Source of the DNA: CAYUQT01 sp964446835
GTDB taxonomy: Bacteria > Planctomycetota > Phycisphaerae > UBA1845 > JAFGLZ01
Assembly (NCBI GenBank): GCA_964446835.1
Contig: CAYUQT010000052.1
Location: 9,965 to 73,964 of the forward strand
Direction of reading: 5' to 3'
Length of the DNA: 64,000 nt
Shown here: piece after piece, positions 1 through 8,923 of the stretch
Numbering within the stretch: position 1 is the stretch's first letter
Layout: each line of letters begins with the position of its first letter
Notes under the pieces: generated by a model
Databases searched by the model: none
What the model saw: the letters and a program-made list of their open reading frames with translations, nothing else
Told to the model about the DNA's origin: nothing
Made by a program: the position numbers and the translations under genes

Positions 1-505
1 GAATACCGCTGAAGACGCCTGCCCGATCGAGGATTCGCATCGCCGCCTCATCGGCGTCGCTCAGCCGCGACCGCCCTTCCTTAATCTGCATATCCGAGTA
101 GCCGGGATAGCAGATCACCGGCCAGCCGACGGACGCCAGCACCTCGAACAGCGGTGCGCTTTCGGCGCGAGCGGATGGCCCGGGATCGAACCCGTTGCCC
201 AGCCGCTGTTCCTTCATGACCGCCACCAGCTCCTTCAATCGGTTCGGCTCGCCGGGACAGCCGTACATCGTGAACGTGAACGGATGCCCGGGCAGTGGGC
301 GGACCTTCCAGGGACCGTTGGACACGGCTTCATAGTTGAGACGCCCGGCGGCCTTGGCCTCGGCGCCTGCCGACGCGGTGGGGTTGGCCGATGCCTGAAC
401 ACACCAGGCCTCTGCCAGGAGTCCTGCCAGACAGACCACGGCTGCTGTTGACGAGAAGGGCCGGTACCGCCTGACGCGCCGCAAGCTTCCGCATGTCGTC
501 ATCAT
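1..505 (-). CDS. Secreted protein of unknown function, N-terminal part (runs off the left edge)
   Basis: The reading frame starts at an ATG at 505, with a GGAG about 7 bases upstream, and stays open to base 1, giving 168 residues of an incomplete protein. The N-terminus has basic residues followed by a hydrophobic stretch (about residues 19-32) and a small-residue segment, as in a Sec signal peptide. The mature part contains PGHPFTFTMYGCPGEPNRLK and later VGWPVICYPGY, a pattern I do not recognise with confidence. It could be the first strands of a TIM-barrel-like secreted enzyme, but that is a guess. A second ATG at 502 is equally in frame. Export is the only supported statement; the function is unknown. 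Confidence 0.6.
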   Translation of the reverse strand, partial: MMTTCGSLRRVRRYRPFSSTAAVVCLAGLLAEAWCVQASANPTASAGAEAKAAGRLNYEAVSNGPWKVRPLPGHPFTFTMYGCPGEPNRLKELVAVMKEQRLGNGFDPGPSARAESAPLFEVLASVGWPVICYPGYSDMQIKEGRSRLSDADEAAMRILDRAGVFSGI

Positions 506-716
506 TCTGCTCCATGTGTCGGCTGCCGTTTATCCCGTTGCAGTCCGGGGCGTCGCGAGGACTTGTCTCCATGCGACAACACATCTTCGCTCTGCCGCAA
601 CAGAATACCCGTATCCATCGCGATGTGTGTACACGACGAAATGAAAGGAAAGCCGCCCAGCCCCAGAAGGGGAACGGCTGACGTTCGAAGGCATCGACCG
701 AAGACCCGCCCGGCCG

Positions 717-1478
717 CTACCGCTTGAATTGCAGGATCACCGCCGCGGCGCCGACCAGGATGCCCGCGGCCGCCATCGCGGCCGTAATGATCAGCAAGAG
801 GGTGAACCGCTTGGCTTGGAGCTCGATGACCTTCGCGATGCGGCGCTGATGCTCGTCGGTTGTCAGCCGAAGGTCGCGAGTGGCCGTTGCCTGATGCTCG
901 GAGGATTCACCTAGATGGGTGATCGACCGCTCGAACGATTGCAGCGAGTTGGCCAGATTCGCATCGTTTTCCGACGCCATTTCGAGCCGACGTTGAACGC
1001 CCGCAAGGGCCTCGGTCTGCCCTCGGGCAATGCGGGGCAGCTCGCCCACGGCCTCGGCGACCTGTTGCGTTCGTGCGGTGCCGGTCTCCACCTGGGCGGC
1101 AATGGCCGAAAGCAGTTGAACCTGTTGCTGGCTGATGCCCGGCAGATCGGACAACGACTGGGTCAGTTGTGTGATGCCGCCGGCAATCTGCTCGCTTCGC
1201 TCCTGCTGCGCCTTCATGTGCCCGTGCATCGCATCCATGAGTTCGAGCAGGCGATCGTATCCCTCCTGGAGCCGGCCGAGGGCATATTCGCGTCGCGGAC
1301 GCCGTACGACACCCGGCTCCGAGGCCTCGGGAGTTGGATCGTCGTCCGGCTCGATGTCCGGCGGCGGGGTTGGAACCACGTTCCTTGGCTCTTCCGGCGG
1401 GGTCTGGGCCTTCGGCTTCTTCCGGGCCAATCCCTGGAACCACTCCCGCACACGCAGCCAGATTCCCGGTTCGGGCAT
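717..1478 (-). CDS. Coiled-coil protein with C-terminal membrane anchor
   Basis: A 253-residue protein of unknown function. The ATG at 1478 is chosen because GGGAGG lies 9 bases upstream; the frame is open further 5' but without a comparable ribosome site. Residues 1-25 are basic, about 30-60 are Pro/Glu-rich and probably disordered, and about 70-215 are heptad-like, rich in Gln, Glu, Leu and Ala. A single transmembrane segment (about 225-248, FTLLLIITAAMAAAGILVG) is followed by a short basic tail. The organisation resembles tail-anchored coiled-coil proteins, and the repetitive Gln-rich helix recalls the signalling part of chemoreceptors. No methylation or HAMP motif can be claimed. It is transcribed away from gap. 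Confidence 0.7.
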   Translation of the reverse strand: MPEPGIWLRVREWFQGLARKKPKAQTPPEEPRNVVPTPPPDIEPDDDPTPEASEPGVVRRPRREYALGRLQEGYDRLLELMDAMHGHMKAQQERSEQIAGGITQLTQSLSDLPGISQQQVQLLSAIAAQVETGTARTQQVAEAVGELPRIARGQTEALAGVQRRLEMASENDANLANSLQSFERSITHLGESSEHQATATRDLRLTTDEHQRRIAKVIELQAKRFTLLLIITAAMAAAGILVGAAAVILQFKR

Positions 1479-1658
1479 TCCAGCAACCTCCCACGACGAG
1501 CTACGCAGCACCCAACATTGAACGCATTGCGAGTATAGCGGCAAGCCCAGGTGTTGACCATCTGCTGCCACATCACTAACCTATCGGATTCGTTAGCAGT
1601 CTAGCGGACCGTCCGTGCGGCCGCAGGCATCGTTGTTGGTGTTCTAAGGAGCATTCTC

Positions 1659-2753
1659 ATGGCAATTCGGGTTGGTATTAACGGGTTTGGCCGCATTGGC
1701 CGTCTGGTCTTCCGTGCGATGAAGGCCCAGGGCAGCAAGTTCGAAATCGTTGCGATCAATGATTTGGATTCGGTTGCGAGTCTGGCGCACCTGCTGAAGT
1801 ACGATACGATTCATCGCAAGTACCAGGGCAAGATCGAGGTAGCTCAGGACGGCATTATCGTCGACGGACAGAAGGTGAAGGTCCTGAACTCCAGGGAACC
1901 CGCCAAGTTGCCGTGGGGCGACATGGGTGTCGAGTACGTGGTCGAGTCGACGGGTGCGTTCACCAAGGTTGCCAGCGAGAAGGGCGGCTACGGCGACCAC
2001 ATCAAGGGCGGGGCCAAGACCGTCATCCTCAGTGCCCCGGCCGGCGACGACAAGTCCGTTCTCGACGATCCCACCAAGTGGGGCAACTCGGTGGTCCGCA
2101 CGGTGGTGATGGGCGTTAACGACAACACCATGAAGGCCGACGACAAGTACATCTCGAACGCAAGTTGCACGACGAACTGCCTGGCCCCGGTGGCCAAGGT
2201 GCTGAACGAGTCGTTCGGTATCGCTCGCGGTCTGATGACCACGGTGCATGCCTATACGAACGATCAGCGGATCCTCGACCTGATCCACAAGGACCTCCGC
2301 CGGTCACGTGCGGCCGCGCAGAACATCATTCCGACGACGACCGGCGCCGCCAAGGCGGTCGGTTATGTGCTGCCCGACCTGAAGGGCAAGCTCGACGGAT
2401 TCGCGATGCGCGTTCCGGTGCAGGACGGTTCGGTGGTCGATCTGACAGCCGAGCTGAAGAAGAACGCCACGAAGGACTCGATCAACGAGGCCATCAAGGC
2501 GGCCGCCGCCGGCCCGCTCAAGGGAATCCTCGAGTACTGCGACGAGCCGATCGTCAGCGGTGACATCGTGGGCAACCCGGCGAGCAGCGTCTTCGACGCC
2601 CTGAGCACGATGGTCAGCAACAAAGAAAGCAACTTCGTGAAGGTCGTGAGCTGGTACGACAACGAGTGGGGCTACTCGAACCGGACCGCCGATCTGATCT
2701 CGCGGCTGGCCCAGATTCGCGGTGGCGGCTGCGGTTGCGGCTGTTCACGGTAG
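1659..2753 (+). CDS. gap: Glyceraldehyde-3-phosphate dehydrogenase with unusual Gly/Cys tail
   Basis: This glycolytic enzyme oxidises glyceraldehyde-3-phosphate to 1,3-bisphosphoglycerate using NAD(P)+ and phosphate. The N-terminal GINGFGRIGR dinucleotide motif, the catalytic Cys170 in SNASCTTNC and the His197 partner are all present. AAGGAG lies about 10 bases before the ATG. At 364 residues it is about 30 longer than the usual family member. Part of the excess is an insertion around residues 130-147, and the rest is a terminal GGGCGCGCSR sequence beyond the normal last helix. Order gap-pgk-rpe fits a central-carbon cluster, and pgk uses the product of this enzyme. Confidence 0.97.
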   Translation: MAIRVGINGFGRIGRLVFRAMKAQGSKFEIVAINDLDSVASLAHLLKYDTIHRKYQGKIEVAQDGIIVDGQKVKVLNSREPAKLPWGDMGVEYVVESTGAFTKVASEKGGYGDHIKGGAKTVILSAPAGDDKSVLDDPTKWGNSVVRTVVMGVNDNTMKADDKYISNASCTTNCLAPVAKVLNESFGIARGLMTTVHAYTNDQRILDLIHKDLRRSRAAAQNIIPTTTGAAKAVGYVLPDLKGKLDGFAMRVPVQDGSVVDLTAELKKNATKDSINEAIKAAAAGPLKGILEYCDEPIVSGDIVGNPASSVFDALSTMVSNKESNFVKVVSWYDNEWGYSNRTADLISRLAQIRGGGCGCGCSR

Positions 2754-2785
2754 GCGCTCGTCGAGCCTGAAGGCATTGTTTGTGT

Positions 2786-2873
2786 GGGAGGGCGAGCCTC
2801 CTGACGAGCCGGTGATGTGAGGCGGGCGTTCCGCCGAAGACATCATGCGGATCGTCGGGGGCCTCGCCCTCCC
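2786..2873. repeat. Long imperfect inverted repeat between gap and pgk
   Basis: The arms at 2786-2810 and 2849-2873 match at about 20 of 25 positions and begin with GGGAGGGCGAG / CTCGCCCTCCC. Inside them sit two further nested stems, GATGT/ACATC and GGCGG/CCGCC, so the RNA could fold as one long hairpin. No T-run follows, so it is not a classic terminator. It may set the ratio of gap to pgk transcript or be a dispersed intergenic repeat. Confidence 0.6.
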
Positions 2874-2939
2874 GGCTGATATTCCGGACGAAGGACCGCC
2901 CGCCGGGGCAATGGTCCGACAGAGAAAGGGCACACGATC

Positions 2940-4178
2940 ATGGCCAAGAAAACCGTTTCCGACGTCGACGTCAAAGGGAAACGCGTCCTGATGCGCGTCG
3001 ACTTCAATGTGCCGCTGGACAGCAACCAGCGGATTACGGACGACCGACGCATCACCATGGCGCTGCCGACGATCCGCAACGTGCTCGATCGCGGCGGAAG
3101 GCTGATTCTGATGTCGCACCTCGGACGGCCCGAGGGCGATCCGGAGAAGGACAAGAAGTACAGCCTGGCACCGTGCGCCGCCCGTCTGGGCGATCTGCTC
3201 GGCAAGAAGGTCGTCATGGTGCCCGACTGCGTGGGCCCCGCCGTGGCCGACGCGGTTTCCAAACTCAAGGACGGCGAGTGCTGCATGCTCGAGAACGTCC
3301 GCTTCTATCTGGCCGAACAGATCAAGGATAAGGAAGGCGCCAAAGACCCCGCCAAGAAGGAGAGCAAGGAGAAGTTCGGCAAGCAGCTCGCCGATCTGGG
3401 CGACGTCTACGTCAACGACGCCTTCGGTACGTGCCACCGCGACAACGCCAGTATGTATACCGTGCCGCAGCTCATGAAAGGCAAGCCGCGGGTCATCGGC
3501 TTCCTGGTTCAGAAGGAAATCAAGTTCCTCGGCGAGGCACTGGCCAAGCCCGCCCGCCCGTTCGTGGCGATCCTCGGCGGCGCCAAGGTCAGCGACAAGA
3601 TCGGCGTGATCGAGGCACTCCTGGGCAAGTGCGATACCGTCCTGATCGGCGGGGCGATGGCGTTCACCTTCAGCGCGGCCCAGGGCGGCAAGGTCGGCAA
3701 GAGCCTCTGCGAGCGCGACAAGGCCGACATGGCCAAAGACCTGATCGGCAAGGCCGGAAGCAAGCTGCAGTTGCCGGTCGACAGCATCTGTGCCACGGAA
3801 ATCAAGGAAGGCATCGCCACGACGACGGTCAAGGCGGGCGAGATCCCCGACAACCTCGAAGGTCTGGACGTCGGTCCGCAGACCGTGGCGGCCTACCGAC
3901 AGATCATCGCCAAGGCCAAAACGATTGTCTGGAACGGCCCGATGGGCAAATTCGAGGTCAAACCCTTCGACGTCGGAACGTTTGCGATCGCCCGCGCCGT
4001 GGCCGAGGCGACGGCCTCGGGTGCGATTACCATTATCGGCGGTGGCGACAGTGCCGCAGCGGTGGAAGTGGCCGGCCTGGAAGACCAGATGACGCACATC
4101 AGCACGGGCGGTGGTGCCAGCCTGGAATTCCTCGAAGGCAAGCCTTTCAAGTGCATCGACATCCTGGATGAGGCATGA
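2940..4178 (+). CDS. pgk: Phosphoglycerate kinase
   Basis: Transfers the acyl-phosphate of 1,3-bisphosphoglycerate to ADP, giving ATP and 3-phosphoglycerate. The family signature RVDFNVPLD is near residue 20, SHLGRPEG near 60, GGAKVSDKIGV near 215, the nucleotide-binding VWNGPMGKFE near 325 and the GGGDSAAAV loop near 365. Its 412 residues match the single-domain bacterial enzyme. It follows gap by 186 bases that contain a large inverted repeat, and its stop overlaps the start of rpe (ATGA), so translation of the two is probably coupled. Confidence 0.97.
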   Translation: MAKKTVSDVDVKGKRVLMRVDFNVPLDSNQRITDDRRITMALPTIRNVLDRGGRLILMSHLGRPEGDPEKDKKYSLAPCAARLGDLLGKKVVMVPDCVGPAVADAVSKLKDGECCMLENVRFYLAEQIKDKEGAKDPAKKESKEKFGKQLADLGDVYVNDAFGTCHRDNASMYTVPQLMKGKPRVIGFLVQKEIKFLGEALAKPARPFVAILGGAKVSDKIGVIEALLGKCDTVLIGGAMAFTFSAAQGGKVGKSLCERDKADMAKDLIGKAGSKLQLPVDSICATEIKEGIATTTVKAGEIPDNLEGLDVGPQTVAAYRQIIAKAKTIVWNGPMGKFEVKPFDVGTFAIARAVAEATASGAITIIGGGDSAAAVEVAGLEDQMTHISTGGGASLEFLEGKPFKCIDILDEA

Positions 4179-4864
4179 GGACCGACCTGATCGAGCCTCG
4201 TATTCGGATCGCCCCCTCGGTCCTGTCGGCCGACTTCTCACGACTCGGCGAGCAGATCCGGCTGGTAGAGACCGCGGGGGCGGACCTTTTGCACCTCGAC
4301 GTGATGGACGGGCACTTCGTGCCCAACCTCACGCTGGGTCCTCCGGTGGTCAAGTCGATCCGACCGAACAGCCGCCTGTTCTTCGATACACACCTGATGA
4401 TCACCAACCCGATGGAACATGCCGCCGCGTTCGTTCGGGCCGGCAGCGATCTGATCACCTTTCATATCGAGGTCGTCGACGACCCCGTCGGGACGGTCCG
4501 CGAGCTTCGAGCCCTGAATGTCGGCGTAGGCGTGAGCCTCAATCCCGCCACGCCGGCCGACACGCTGTGGACGGTGATCGAGCACGTCGATCTCGTCCTC
4601 GTCATGACCGTCAACCCCGGATTCGGCGGGCAGGAGTTCATTGAATCGACGCTTCCGAAGATCCGCGAGATCCGTCGCCGTCTCGGGCCCCATCAGCGAC
4701 TCGAGGTCGACGGCGGCATCAATGACAAGACGACGGGCCGCGCCGTGTCCGCCGGGGCCGACATTCTGGTGGCCGGCCACGCCATCTTCGGTCAGCCCGA
4801 CCCGATGGGCGCCATGAATCACCTTCGCGACCTGGCCCAACAGGCCGCTGCCGGCGCCCGATAG
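4175..4864 (+). CDS. rpe: Ribulose-phosphate 3-epimerase
   Basis: Interconverts ribulose-5-phosphate and xylulose-5-phosphate in the pentose phosphate pathway. It is a 229-residue TIM barrel with the family motifs SVLSADFSRLGEQ (about residue 16), HLDVMDGHFVPNLTLGPPVV (about 41), MTVNPGFGGQEF (about 144) and EVDGGIN (about 180). These hold the catalytic aspartates and the phosphate-binding loop. The start codon overlaps the pgk stop by four bases, so the two genes form an operon linking glycolysis to the pentose phosphate route. Confidence 0.97.
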   Translation: MRTDLIEPRIRIAPSVLSADFSRLGEQIRLVETAGADLLHLDVMDGHFVPNLTLGPPVVKSIRPNSRLFFDTHLMITNPMEHAAAFVRAGSDLITFHIEVVDDPVGTVRELRALNVGVGVSLNPATPADTLWTVIEHVDLVLVMTVNPGFGGQEFIESTLPKIREIRRRLGPHQRLEVDGGINDKTTGRAVSAGADILVAGHAIFGQPDPMGAMNHLRDLAQQAAAGAR

Positions 4865-4928
4865 GCCGCCGGCCGGCAATTCCCAACCCTCGGCAGACGC
4901 CTCAGAATCCGCAGCGTACCCACGGACC

Positions 4929-6650
4929 TTATGTTGGAATCAGCCCCCCAAGACGTGCGGCCTGCAGCACGCTGATCATCAGGCCTTGCTGGACCTGTCG
5001 GAGGTCGATCGATTCGTCGGCGCTGTGTGCCTGCGCCAGTTCGCCCGGCCCGAATGTGACCACGTCGTGCCCGGCCAGGGCAAACAGGCGGGCATCGCAG
5101 CTCACCCGCCAGGCCGTCGGCGCCGACCACGACATGCCCGCCGCTGCGTAGGCCGCCTGAAAAGACTGCATCGCCGGACAGTCGGGGGCCGAGGCATAGG
5201 CTTCGTTGTGCAGCTTGTCGAAGGTCATCTCCACCATGGCGTCGCTGTAGGCCACGCCGCGGAAGTCGCAGTATTGGCGAGCGCCGCGGCGAGCTGCATC
5301 GGTCAGACGAGCGCGAAGCTGGGCCATGGTGTGCGTCGGCTGAAAGCCCTGGCCGCCTTCCAGGATGATTCCGTCGAGCATCTCCGGCGCATCGGCCAGA
5401 TACCCTCGCGTCTTGATGTTCGGGAAGTTGTGGGCGACCCGCTGCAGGGCGATCAGCAGAAAGGCGGCCTTGATGATCGCGCAGTCGCACTGAGCGATGG
5501 CACCCATGTGTCCCGCCTTGCCGTAGATGTCGATGCGGTAGACCATCGCCCTGGGGTCCGGCTCGAACGTGAGCTTGTAGTGCTGCGATACCTTCGGCTG
5601 CCCCGTGATCGGATCGATCTCCTTCCGTTTGTCGCCGTAGAATCGCGTGTACTCGCCCAGCGCGGCGTCGAGCATCTCGGTGATTCGCATCGCCACCCGC
5701 TCGGGGTTCGCCGAGGCATAGGCCTCGATCTTGATGGCCACATGATCGTTCACCGCCGACGGATGATGCCCGTAGCAGCCCAGGATGCCGTGGCTCGTCT
5801 GCACGTGGTCCGGACTGAACAGGGGGTGATTGCTCTCGGCCTTGATCTTCATGCCTTCTTCTTCGAGGGCTCGAACGACGAACGGCCACATCTCCACGGG
5901 TTCGGCCCCGACGGTGCCGGCCCGATGGAGGACGCACTTGTACCACATCGCCCCGCGATTGGCCGGATGCGGAACATTGCCCGTCACTTCATGAATGACG
6001 GCCTGCCACCCCGCGAACCGGGGGTCCCGTGCCATCGACAGGGCCCCGTTTCCGCCCGTCTCCTCATCGATGACAAACTGGTACGTACGGTCGGCGCCCA
6101 GCTTCAAGCCCAGCTTGGTGCGGGCCTCGTTCAACAGTTTGATCTGCGCCAGCAGCAGGGCGATCTGGGCCTTGTCGTCTCCCGCGCCGCGCCCGTGCAG
6201 CCGCTGCCCGACCGTTCGGGGGCGAAACCACGGCGCCACGGTGTCCACATGACAGTTGTACAGCGCCGGTCGGCCGACCCCCGGGGAATCCGCCCGGAAC
6301 ATCGCAACCAGGTTGCACCGTCCGCGATAGCTCTCGGCGGCCGGCAGGGGCGCCGGGCGGGCGGATGTGACGGTGTAGTAGGTCTGACTGTAGTTGGGAT
6401 CGTCGGCGATTTTCAGATCGATCGGCACCCGTTCGATTGTCACGCCGTCACCGCACAGCCCCCGCAGCTCGTTGTCGATCACGTCGAACACCTTCGCCTC
6501 GCGGGCCGCCATCTCGGCCGGGTCGGGCGCCGGTGTGTTGTCGATCTCGACCAACTCGGCCAGAAGGTTCCGGCAATACGCGGCGTATTCATCGCTGAAT
6601 GCCCGCTGTTTGATCAGCTCCACGAAGCCTGGGGGAAAGACATTCGACAT
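4929..6650 (-). CDS. M20-family metallopeptidase / amidohydrolase
   Basis: Predicted cytoplasmic zinc-dependent peptidase or deacylase of the ArgE/DapE/carboxypeptidase family. The metal-site pattern is intact: His134-x-Asp136 in YNCHVDTVAP, Asp158 in GRGAGDDKA, the catalytic Glu196-Glu197 in IDEETGGNG, and a late His in AHSADESIDL. The ATG at 6650 is used because GGAG lies 8 bases upstream; an in-frame ATG at 6689 has no such site. At 573 residues it is longer than the roughly 400-residue family norm, with extra sequence in the dimerisation and lid region. The substrate cannot be told from sequence. It is convergent with rpe. Confidence 0.88.
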   Translation of the reverse strand: MSNVFPPGFVELIKQRAFSDEYAAYCRNLLAELVEIDNTPAPDPAEMAAREAKVFDVIDNELRGLCGDGVTIERVPIDLKIADDPNYSQTYYTVTSARPAPLPAAESYRGRCNLVAMFRADSPGVGRPALYNCHVDTVAPWFRPRTVGQRLHGRGAGDDKAQIALLLAQIKLLNEARTKLGLKLGADRTYQFVIDEETGGNGALSMARDPRFAGWQAVIHEVTGNVPHPANRGAMWYKCVLHRAGTVGAEPVEMWPFVVRALEEEGMKIKAESNHPLFSPDHVQTSHGILGCYGHHPSAVNDHVAIKIEAYASANPERVAMRITEMLDAALGEYTRFYGDKRKEIDPITGQPKVSQHYKLTFEPDPRAMVYRIDIYGKAGHMGAIAQCDCAIIKAAFLLIALQRVAHNFPNIKTRGYLADAPEMLDGIILEGGQGFQPTHTMAQLRARLTDAARRGARQYCDFRGVAYSDAMVEMTFDKLHNEAYASAPDCPAMQSFQAAYAAAGMSWSAPTAWRVSCDARLFALAGHDVVTFGPGELAQAHSADESIDLRQVQQGLMISVLQAARLGGLIPT

Positions 6651-6739
6651 CCATTGCTCTCCGAAAAAAACCGGAAACACTCCATCCACGCGGCAAGGGC
6701 GAGCCGGGCCCCGACTTCAGGCATGCCGCCACACCGCCC

Positions 6740-7582
6740 TTATTTCGGGCAGATATTCAACTTCACACTCTCCGGGCAGATCGCGATCGGGTAGCCGACC
6801 GCCGCGTTCAGCCGCCGCCGCGCCGCATCGCCCGACAATTCGAGCAGAACGTCGATCAGTGGGGCGTTTCGAGACCCCGTTCGGCGCTCGTACCAGCCCT
6901 CCAACTCTGCCCGATGCGCGAGGATCGCATCCGAGATGAACAATGTTCTGTTCTCGTGGTCGATCCGGACGGCGTCCGGGCTGTCCATCGTGCGAACTGC
7001 AATCGCCGTCAGTTGCCGGTCCAGCAGATCGGCCTGGTAAGCCTGTTCGGAAAGCGGCACGCCCGCCACTGCCGGACAGAGTGCCATCAGCACTCGCGCA
7101 TCGCGATACTCGCCCTCGGACAGACGCTTCCGAACGTCGGCCAGCGTGACCTCCTGCCCATGCAGCTTGAACCGATAGCCCTCCTCCGACGGGGCAACCA
7201 CCCGCTTCAGATTGCCACCGGTCTTGAGATACTCCTCCAGCCCGGCCCGCATCGCCATGGCGTTGTAGGCATTGATCAGACGGGCGGCGCGAGCCGGCCC
7301 CATATCGCTCGGCTCGTTCGGTTCGGCCAGACGAGCCAGAACGCTGTTGAGGATCCGCGGTTCGGCCGCCAGTTGCCGATAGTCCACCTTTCCGTCGCGC
7401 ACGAAGGTGTTCAGGCAGCGATCCCAGGCCCAGACGTCGGCCGCCGCTTCGGCGGGCGTCGGCGCCGCACCGATGGGGCTGAGCAGGGGCTTATGGCAAC
7501 CCCCTGCAACGCCCATGGCAACGAGCACGACCCCCAGAACCAGGGCAACTCCCATGCGGCTCCACGGCATTCGATGTGACAT
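6740..7582 (-). CDS. DUF547 lipoprotein
   Basis: A 280-residue protein. After a basic start and a hydrophobic stretch it reaches a lipobox-like GVAGGC, so it is probably exported and lipid-anchored at that Cys (about residue 25). The body contains the DUF547 hallmarks: an early VDY segment (GKVDYRQL), ARLINAYNAMAMR, and a later YRDARVLMALCPA segment. DUF547 has distant similarity to transglutaminase/papain-like folds but no proven activity. The start at 7582 is supported by GGGAG 9 bases upstream. It is divergent from the moxR operon, with about 235 bases between them. Confidence 0.8.
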   Translation of the reverse strand: MSHRMPWSRMGVALVLGVVLVAMGVAGGCHKPLLSPIGAAPTPAEAAADVWAWDRCLNTFVRDGKVDYRQLAAEPRILNSVLARLAEPNEPSDMGPARAARLINAYNAMAMRAGLEEYLKTGGNLKRVVAPSEEGYRFKLHGQEVTLADVRKRLSEGEYRDARVLMALCPAVAGVPLSEQAYQADLLDRQLTAIAVRTMDSPDAVRIDHENRTLFISDAILAHRAELEGWYERRTGSRNAPLIDVLLELSGDAARRRLNAAVGYPIAICPESVKLNICPK

Positions 7583-7782
7583 GCTCGAGCACTCCCGACC
7601 GATGAGGCCTCGTTTGTGAACCCCCGCTCCGCGGAACACCCTTTCGGCAAACGCCGCGGAATGGGAAACACCCCGCGACCGGCGCGAGAGGAACATCTCG
7701 CGCCGTTCAGTGAAACGGCCAGGATATTCACGGACACATTTCATTGGATACACAAATCCCTCTGATCCAATCGCTCCGCGAG

Positions 7783-7788
7783 TATAAT
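7783..7788 (+). promoter_or_regulatory. Candidate -10 box for the moxR operon
   Basis: A consensus TATAAT lies 29 bases before the moxR ATG, followed by AGGAGG at 7801-7806 as the ribosome site. No convincing -35 hexamer sits 16-18 bases upstream, so promoter strength is uncertain. Confidence 0.45.
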
Positions 7789-7817
7789 GATACGTCCCTG
7801 AGGAGGCGAGAGCATCC

Positions 7818-8891
7818 ATGCGTCCAAATTCCCCGGCCCCTCATTCGGTATCCGACGAACCGACGGCTCCTCTCACCCCCGGCGACGACCTGGCGATGGT
7901 TCACGCCCTGGGCGAGGCCCGCCAGAAGATCTGCACGGAGATCAGCAAGGACATCGTCGGCATGTCCGATGTGATCGAGCTGCTCCTCGTGGCGATGCTC
8001 TGTCGGGGACACTGCATCCTCGAAGGCGTGCCGGGGCTGGCCAAGACCCTCCTGATCCGCAGCATCGCCCGGGCCCTGCACCTTTCGTTCCGGCGCATTC
8101 AGTTCACCCCCGACCTCATGCCGGCGGACATCACGGGCACGGACGTTCTCGAAGAAGATCGGACGACGGGAAAGCGGGTCTTCCGCTTCGAACCGGGGCC
8201 GATCTTTGCCAACATGATCCTCGCCGACGAAATCAACCGCACACCCCCCAAGACGCAGGCCGCCCTGCTAGAGGCCATGCAGGAACGCCAGGTCACTGTC
8301 GGCAACAGCACCTTCAGCCTGGATGAGCCGTTCTTCGTGCTGGCCACCCAGAATCCCATCGAGCAGGAGGGAACCTATCCCCTGCCCGAGGCCCAGCTCG
8401 ATCGGTTCATGTTCAAGGTTCGCGTGGGCTATCCGAGCGACGACGAAGAGCTGGCCATCATGAAACGGGCCACGAGCGAATACACCGCAACACCCGACGC
8501 CGTACTGACCGGCCAGCAGGTCCGGCAGCTTCAGGATATCGTGCGGCGCGTGCCCGTGGCCGATCATGTGTATCGCTACGCCCGGGCATTGGCCAGGGCG
8601 AGCCGGCCGAAGACGCTCGAAGCGCCCCCCTTCGTTGAAGAGATGGTGGCGTGGGGAGCCGGCCCGAGGGCGAGCATCTGTCTCATCCTGGGCGGCAAAG
8701 CCCGGGCGATCCTGCACGGACGCTCTCATGTGACCACCGATGACATTCGCGCCGTTGCACGGCCGGCCCTGCGACATCGGATTATCACGACGTTCAGCGC
8801 CGAGGCGTCGGGCAAAACGGCCGACGATGTCGTCGAGCAGCTTCTGGTCGAAGTGCCGGTCGACGGTGACGGGAGTCCGTCGACCCTCTGA
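7818..8891 (+). CDS. MoxR-family AAA+ ATPase
   Basis: A 357-residue AAA+ chaperone of the MoxR/RavA group, which works with VWA-domain partners to mature or assemble other proteins. Walker A is EGVPGLAKT (residues 69-77) and Walker B is MILADEIN (about 133-140). The sensor-1 region ATQNPIEQEGTYPLPEAQLDRF is typical of the family, written here only as its known start ATQNPIEQEG. The AGGAGG site precedes the ATG. It heads an operon with a DUF58 protein and two VWA membrane proteins, the standard arrangement for this family. Confidence 0.95.
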   Translation: MRPNSPAPHSVSDEPTAPLTPGDDLAMVHALGEARQKICTEISKDIVGMSDVIELLLVAMLCRGHCILEGVPGLAKTLLIRSIARALHLSFRRIQFTPDLMPADITGTDVLEEDRTTGKRVFRFEPGPIFANMILADEINRTPPKTQAALLEAMQERQVTVGNSTFSLDEPFFVLATQNPIEQEGTYPLPEAQLDRFMFKVRVGYPSDDEELAIMKRATSEYTATPDAVLTGQQVRQLQDIVRRVPVADHVYRYARALARASRPKTLEAPPFVEEMVAWGAGPRASICLILGGKARAILHGRSHVTTDDIRAVARPALRHRIITTFSAEASGKTADDVVEQLLVEVPVDGDGSPSTL

Positions 8892-8923
8892 ACGCAACGA
8901 CAAGGAGAGAAGAACCGGTCGCG

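Noticed and set aside
2745..4241. Long open frame on the minus strand opposite pgk
   Set aside because: It lies exactly over the pgk gene in the opposite direction, has a low-complexity translation and no ribosome site. It is a by-product of GC-rich third positions.
4986..6794. A 602-codon open frame antisense to the M20 peptidase
   Set aside because: Same reason: the M20 metal-site pattern on the other strand is decisive.
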